Assembly: GCA_049293015.1 (NCBI GenBank)
Contig: JBATSB010000155.1
Span: 1 to 35,324, forward strand
Reading direction: 5' to 3'
Length of the DNA: 35,324 nucleotides
Source of the DNA: UBA2330 sp049293015
Lineage (GTDB): Bacteria; Bacteroidota; Ignavibacteria; Tepidaquicellales; Tepidaquicellaceae
Shown: in pieces, positions 32,601-35,324 of the stretch
Layout of the letters: each line of letters starts with the position of its first letter
Numbering within the stretch: position 1 is the stretch's first letter
Program-made: the position numbers and the translations under genes
Notes under the pieces: generated by a model
Told to the model about the DNA's origin: nothing
Seen by the model: only the letters and a program-made list of their open reading frames with translations
Database searches by the model: none

Positions 32601-33794
32601 GGGATTAATTCCCGGATTATTAACTGAGTTCACGGTTTCCATTCTTTGACCCTGAGCTCCACCAAATGTAATCCAGTAATAATTTACTTTTGAGAATTTA
32701 TTTAATTTATGAAAAAAAGTTTTATAAAAAGAATCAAACTTCCATTCATTTGGGTTACGTCCATAAAAAACCACATAATCATTATCATTGAATTGCCCGT
32801 CATTTTCACCTGAAACTAATATTCTATTCTCAAGCAGATCATATGGTACAGTATCAGCATTATTATAAGGAAGATCGCCTCCTCCATATCCATAAACTTT
32901 AATAGTTCTTGGATCTACATTCTCCAGATTTATTCCGGCGTTTTGCAGATAATTTTTATCAAGCTTATATATTCCGGATTCTCTTACTTCCAATCTGTAA
33001 AAATCACCTGAAGCAAGTACACTGTTAATAACCGGCTGATCTCTCAGTCCATTGAATTCCTTTGTTGACCAATTAATAGCAACATCTGAATTTACAGCTA
33101 AGCCGTGCATAAACTGAATCTCCTCTGTGCTTAAAGCTTTATTCATATATAATGGACTTCCGTTATAAGTAACTCTGACACGAACAGAGGAAAACTTTTT
33201 TATATTACTTGTAATTGGATTATACTGGATAGGATAAATCTTTAGATAACCAAAATATTTATTTCTTACTGATCCTGAATTTTCAGCGCTTACAGGATTG
33301 TTTGGATAGAAAGAATTTTGTTCGTAAACTTTTTTATCCTTATCATACACCGGTACATATTCTTTACTTTTGCTACTATAAATAAAATTAGGAACAGGTT
33401 TTATTTCGTTGTTAATTTCTTCTGAAGAAGATGCATCCAATATTTCGACTCTGATATTATTTTCTGATGAAGGAAAGAATAAAGGGAAAGCTCTGTATTT
33501 AACGTCGGGGCTTCCTTTCGAATCTATTGAACTGACAGAATATTCAAAATCTGTTTCGTTTATATAAACGGGAATAAATTCTAACTCGATGAAAGATTCG
33601 TTTGAGTTTATAATTCTGTAATCTATAATTTCTTCGTCTGATTCGATTTCAGATCCGGAGTTCTCAGTAATTTTATCTTTTGTAACAATTTCAGTTTTTT
33701 GAGAGTAAGAATATTCCGTAAATAAAATGGAAATACAAAACACTGCAAATGAAAATAAAATTTTACTGATTGTTGTTACAGAATTAGATGTCAT
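29661..33794 (-). CDS. porU: T9SS C-terminal signal peptidase (sortase) PorU, C25 family
   Basis: PorU removes the sorting domain of T9SS cargo at the cell surface and links the cargo to anionic lipopolysaccharide. The 1377-residue protein has a signal peptide (1-31), a long beta-rich N-terminal region, a gingipain-like C25 domain (about 640-1010) and its own type A sorting domain (about 1285-1377; NYPNPMTDVTN...IYTVSGRLIKEL...GTYLYKIL). The catalytic pair is intact: His895 in YTGHGSVDLW and Cys930 in TIASCDLARWDD, 35 residues apart. Other signs are RPVYILFFGDGSYDYKN and DYIVEI. The gene leads porV and the M6-like cargo on the minus strand, downstream of rnc. Length fits PorU (about 1100-1400). 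Confidence 0.94.
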   Translation of the reverse strand: MTSNSVTTISKILFSFAVFCISILFTEYSYSQKTEIVTKDKITENSGSEIESDEEIIDYRIINSNESFIELEFIPVYINETDFEYSVSSIDSKGSPDVKYRAFPLFFPSSENNIRVEILDASSSEEINNEIKPVPNFIYSSKSKEYVPVYDKDKKVYEQNSFYPNNPVSAENSGSVRNKYFGYLKIYPIQYNPITSNIKKFSSVRVRVTYNGSPLYMNKALSTEEIQFMHGLAVNSDVAINWSTKEFNGLRDQPVINSVLASGDFYRLEVRESGIYKLDKNYLQNAGINLENVDPRTIKVYGYGGGDLPYNNADTVPYDLLENRILVSGENDGQFNDNDYVVFYGRNPNEWKFDSFYKTFFHKLNKFSKVNYYWITFGGAQGQRMETVNSVNNPGINPLPYFQDKLFEETEINNLGSTGYLWVSQRIGINESFSFNKELKGYIAGSNVNLRFRFGNGSSFPSIWRLEDLNSSYLTTQLVNSIAGYSRINLSYINNNILGINYPLSPGKTGINFRASLRSQDGNSSNVSGYYDYLEVLYNRSFTADNNFLRFNSPDTSGLMEYQISGYSDPDNVKIIDVTNITSPSIINPISFSDGTLKFQDNITLGKPKEYFALNPNNYKTPLSISARVPNQNIKGEFADGAAFIIISPKEFIPAANRLRDKRQQAGSNYLKTIVVDIDQIYNEFSNGMMDPVAMRNFLKFAYNNWQERPVYILFFGDGSYDYKNNYNLYNGNLRNWIPPIEKNSQYSDDVESFCSDDYIVEITENSNEPSSINIVDFASGRINANTLQDGNNYIDKIFDYENPANFDKWRNEAMYVADDGWTTENTQGQEGSLHTSQCEDVAENNSPKSLKKDKVYIVSYPTEITPQGRRKPGANVDIIKYWNNGKLIINYTGHGSVDLWAHERIFERQISIPQLTNAKKLPFITIASCDLARWDDPFILSAAEQLILIKDKGAIGISAAVRPVYASSNAIFNNLLYRNLFAVDSLNLRLRLGKAMFNVKQQLYADNDLKFALLADPTIRLGVPQHLTKIDSINSTPSSQKFQMKALQKVKIYGSIIRTDSSFWSDYNGVLEMDVLDVDKNIRILDFQSYFNFKLQGGKIFSGKVNIVNGKWVMEYVVPKDISYNPGNGKIISYFKNSTSDGIGFFNNFIIDGQDPNAPMDTVGPQVNIFLDSRNFRTGDLVNQNPKLIIDFFDENGINLTGTIGHKLEAVLNDDENNKIDLTQYYISSSGYQNGTVEYDFSDLAEGKYKLEVNAWDTYNNLKSEYIDFNVAANGELALQNVYNYPNPMTDVTNFMFQHNSDSPVTAQIRIYTVSGRLIKELNKSNITDKFVSIEWDGKDSDGDNIANGTYLYKILIQSNDGTLSKNSIGKIAMLK

Positions 33795-33865
33795 ATTTTT
33801 TTATTTTTTATTAATTGCTTGAGCGTTAACAAAAAACATTCTTAAAAATTTCTTTTTTTAAACAG

Positions 33866-33913
33866 AAAAACCATTTCGTAAAGATGAATACCTTTCTTTA
33901 TAAAATGGTTTTT
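33866..33913 (-). terminator. Hairpin between rnc and porU (terminator or porU leader element)
   Basis: AAAAACCATTT and AAATGGTTTTT pair over 11 bp, with an inner TAAAG/CTTTA stem in the loop. On the minus strand a TTTTT run ends the structure. It lies 128 bases after the rnc stop and 72 before the porU start, downstream of a candidate promoter. Confidence 0.6.
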
Positions 33914-34002
33914 AAAAATAAAATGCATAGAGTTTTAGTAAGAAACTTATAAAATTAATACCAAACTTATCTATACAGTGAATTTTTTTTTTTTGAACTA
34001 TG

Positions 34003-34033
34003 CAAATATATTGTTAGAGACTTTCAAAATCAA
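34003..34033 (-). promoter_or_regulatory. Candidate promoter for porU-porV
   Basis: On the minus strand: TTG (34033-34031), exactly 20 bases, then TATATTTG (34010-34003), a perfect TAnnTTTG match. The implied start near 33999 leaves a porU leader of about 205 bases that includes the hairpin at 33866-33913. Confidence 0.6.
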
Positions 34034-34040
34034 TACCGTA

Positions 34041-34898
34041 TCAAATATTTTTCGCTAAGATCTTCTTTTTTGTTAATCCCATTTTTTCTAATACTTCAAG
34101 ATTATTTAATGCGTTTTTTGCAGATGCCTGTTCTGCTTGTTTTTTAGATTTCCCTTTACCAATCCCCAGACTTCGCTTATTTACAAAGACTTCAACAGTA
34201 AATAATTTATTATGCTCAGGTCCTTCTTCTTTGATAATAGAATATTCAGGAATAAAATCAGTATGAGCCTGTACATATTCAAGAAATTTACTTTTATGAT
34301 TTTCATCAAATTGATTAAGCCATTTTATATCTAGTTTAACAAAAATTTCTTCATTCAAAAATTCTTTGGCATTTTCATATCCTGAATCCATAAATACCGC
34401 ACCAATAAGAGCTTCATATGTATCTGCAAGAATAGCATCATAACCTTCATCTATAGATTTTTTTGCAGTGTAAGAAGCAAGCAGAAAATCCTGTAGTTTT
34501 AAATGTTTTGCTCTTTCAGCTAGAAATTTTTTATTTACAAGTATCGATCTGAATTTTGTAAGATCACCTTCTTCATTTAATGGAAAATTCTTGTACAAAT
34601 ATTCTGCAACTACAAGATCTAAAACTGCGTCTCCAAGAAATTCTAATCTTTCATTTGAGATTATTCCCACTTGTGCCAGATCAGATCTGACTGTTAGAAA
34701 TGAACGGTGAGTAAGCGCATTTACAAAATAGTTTTCATCAATGATCTTGTAATGAATGTTTTTTTGAAGTTCATCAAAATCAATAAAGTCGGACAGTTTT
34801 TTATCTATAACCTTTTTCTTTCTTCGTGATTCAAAAAAAGGATTTATTTTTCTTAACCGGTTCTTTAAAAGATTAAACATAAGTTTTTGAACTTGCAA
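34041..34898 (-). CDS. rnc: Ribonuclease III
   Basis: RNase III cuts double-stranded RNA, including rRNA precursors. Numbering from the TTG at 34898, the 285-residue protein has the catalytic signature NERLEFLGD (82-90, with Glu83 and Asp90), the second pair Asp159 and Glu162 in ADTYEALIGAVF, and a C-terminal double-stranded RNA-binding domain (about 204-270, ending GKGKSKKQAEQASAKNAL). A basic N-terminal extension (RLRKINPFFESRRKKK) precedes the domain. The start is either TTG 34898 or ATG 34880 (MFNLLKN); the latter is as plausible. It follows fabF by 8 bases, the usual fabF-rnc order. Confidence 0.96.
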   Translation of the reverse strand: MQVQKLMFNLLKNRLRKINPFFESRRKKKVIDKKLSDFIDFDELQKNIHYKIIDENYFVNALTHRSFLTVRSDLAQVGIISNERLEFLGDAVLDLVVAEYLYKNFPLNEEGDLTKFRSILVNKKFLAERAKHLKLQDFLLASYTAKKSIDEGYDAILADTYEALIGAVFMDSGYENAKEFLNEEIFVKLDIKWLNQFDENHKSKFLEYVQAHTDFIPEYSIIKEEGPEHNKLFTVEVFVNKRSLGIGKGKSKKQAEQASAKNALNNLEVLEKMGLTKKKILAKNI

Positions 34899-34906
34899 AT
34901 AAAGGA

Positions 34907-35324
34907 TTATTCTTCGTATTTCTTAAATAATATTGCAGTATTGTGACCACCGAATCCTGAATTCTCGGATAACACGGTTTTCACATCTTTTTTCATTGCA
35001 GTATTAACCACGTAGTTAAGATCACATTCAGGATCTTTTTCTTCGTAGTTTATAGTTGGTGGAATGATCCCGTCACGAATAGTTAAAATCGAAGAAATAG
35101 CTTCAATTGCACCGGCAGCTCCGAGTAAATGACCAATCATTGATTTTATTGAATGGACAGGAATCTGATTGGCTTTTTCTTTAAAAACATTCCTGATAGC
35201 AAGAGATTCATTTTTATCATTATAATAAGTAGAAGTGCCATGTGCATTTATGACATCAATGTCATTGATTGTCAGATTTGAATTTTTTATTGCAATCGAA
35301 ATTGCTCTTCCGACACCTTCACCT
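34907..35324 (-). CDS. fabF: Beta-ketoacyl-[ACP] synthase II, C-terminal part (cut by window)
   Basis: FabF elongates acyl chains in fatty acid synthesis by condensing malonyl-ACP with acyl-ACP. Only about 138 C-terminal residues are in the window; the frame is open to the right edge, so the ATG at 35140 is internal. Both active-site histidines of the Cys-His-His triad are visible, in INAHGTSTYYND and in IKSMIGHLLGAAGAIEA. The end SENSGFGGHNTAILFKKYEE (last twenty residues) carries the family FGGxN motif. The active-site cysteine is off the edge. It is followed by rnc, as in many Bacteroidota and Chlorobi genomes, where acpP normally lies upstream. Confidence 0.96.
   Translation of the reverse strand, partial: GEGVGRAISIAIKNSNLTINDIDVINAHGTSTYYNDKNESLAIRNVFKEKANQIPVHSIKSMIGHLLGAAGAIEAISSILTIRDGIIPPTINYEEKDPECDLNYVVNTAMKKDVKTVLSENSGFGGHNTAILFKKYEE

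Noticed and set aside
1..35324. tRNA, rRNA, riboswitch, prophage, transposon or restriction/defence genes
   Set aside because: I looked through all gaps on both strands and the gene products; none shows conserved RNA structure, transposase, integrase or defence motifs that I can support.

Overview
The window is AT-rich chromosomal DNA from a member of the Bacteroidota/Ignavibacteriota (FCB) lineage; Ignavibacteria-like is my best guess, by inference. The main reasons are adjacent porU and porV genes of the type IX secretion system (T9SS), T9SS type A C-terminal sorting domains on two large proteins, and candidate promoters of the Bacteroidota pattern TTG-N20-TAnnTTTG. Several genes start at TTG. 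I see no rRNA, tRNA, CRISPR array, phage, integrase or insertion sequence, and no gene-free stretch over 300 bases.

Layout, left to right. (1) 1-5119, plus strand, envelope genes: the 3' part of an S41 C-terminal processing protease, two tandem DUF3108 paralogs, a LolA-type lipoprotein carrier with a clear terminator, and a flippase-like integral membrane protein. A convergent DedA gene (5126-5761) closes the block. (2) 6059-13824, plus strand, an oligopeptide ABC transporter set in the order ATPase (OppF/DppF type), two near-duplicate family 5 solute-binding lipoproteins, an NlpC/P60 cell-wall peptidase lipoprotein, then OppB- and OppC-type permeases. No second ATPase (OppD type) is present. 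A heptanucleotide tandem repeat lies between the two binding-protein genes. (3) 13854-17623: a small convergent DUF6265-like gene, then a redox/stress-type cluster of a MarR regulator, a YceI lipoprotein, pirin, an NADPH-dependent FMN reductase and a PIG-L deacetylase. The MarR gene has a Bacteroidota-type promoter with a 20-bp perfect palindrome inside it, and a matching 12-bp palindrome lies 35 bp upstream. (4) 17683-19377, minus strand: a YcaQ/AlkX-like DNA glycosylase family protein and a MerR regulator. (5) 19526-24201, plus strand: a tightly overlapped run of an amidohydrolase-fold lipoprotein that has lost its metal ligands, PrmC, Dtd, a Rossmann/DUF2520 protein and a probable outer-membrane beta-barrel. 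(6) 24198-35324, minus strand, read right to left: fabF (partial), rnc, porU, porV, an M6-metalloprotease-like T9SS cargo with a destroyed zinc motif, then a family 2 glycosyltransferase.

How they fit together: much of the window concerns the cell envelope (lipoprotein trafficking, murein or peptide uptake, secretion through the outer membrane, surface cargo). The most unusual content is two independent apparent pseudo-enzymes: an exported M6-like protein whose HExxH is replaced by ANxxS, and an amidohydrolase-like lipoprotein lacking all its signature histidines. The MarR operator/promoter architecture and the possible murein-peptide import cluster also deserve a look. No defence system, biosynthetic cluster or wholly new multi-gene system is evident.
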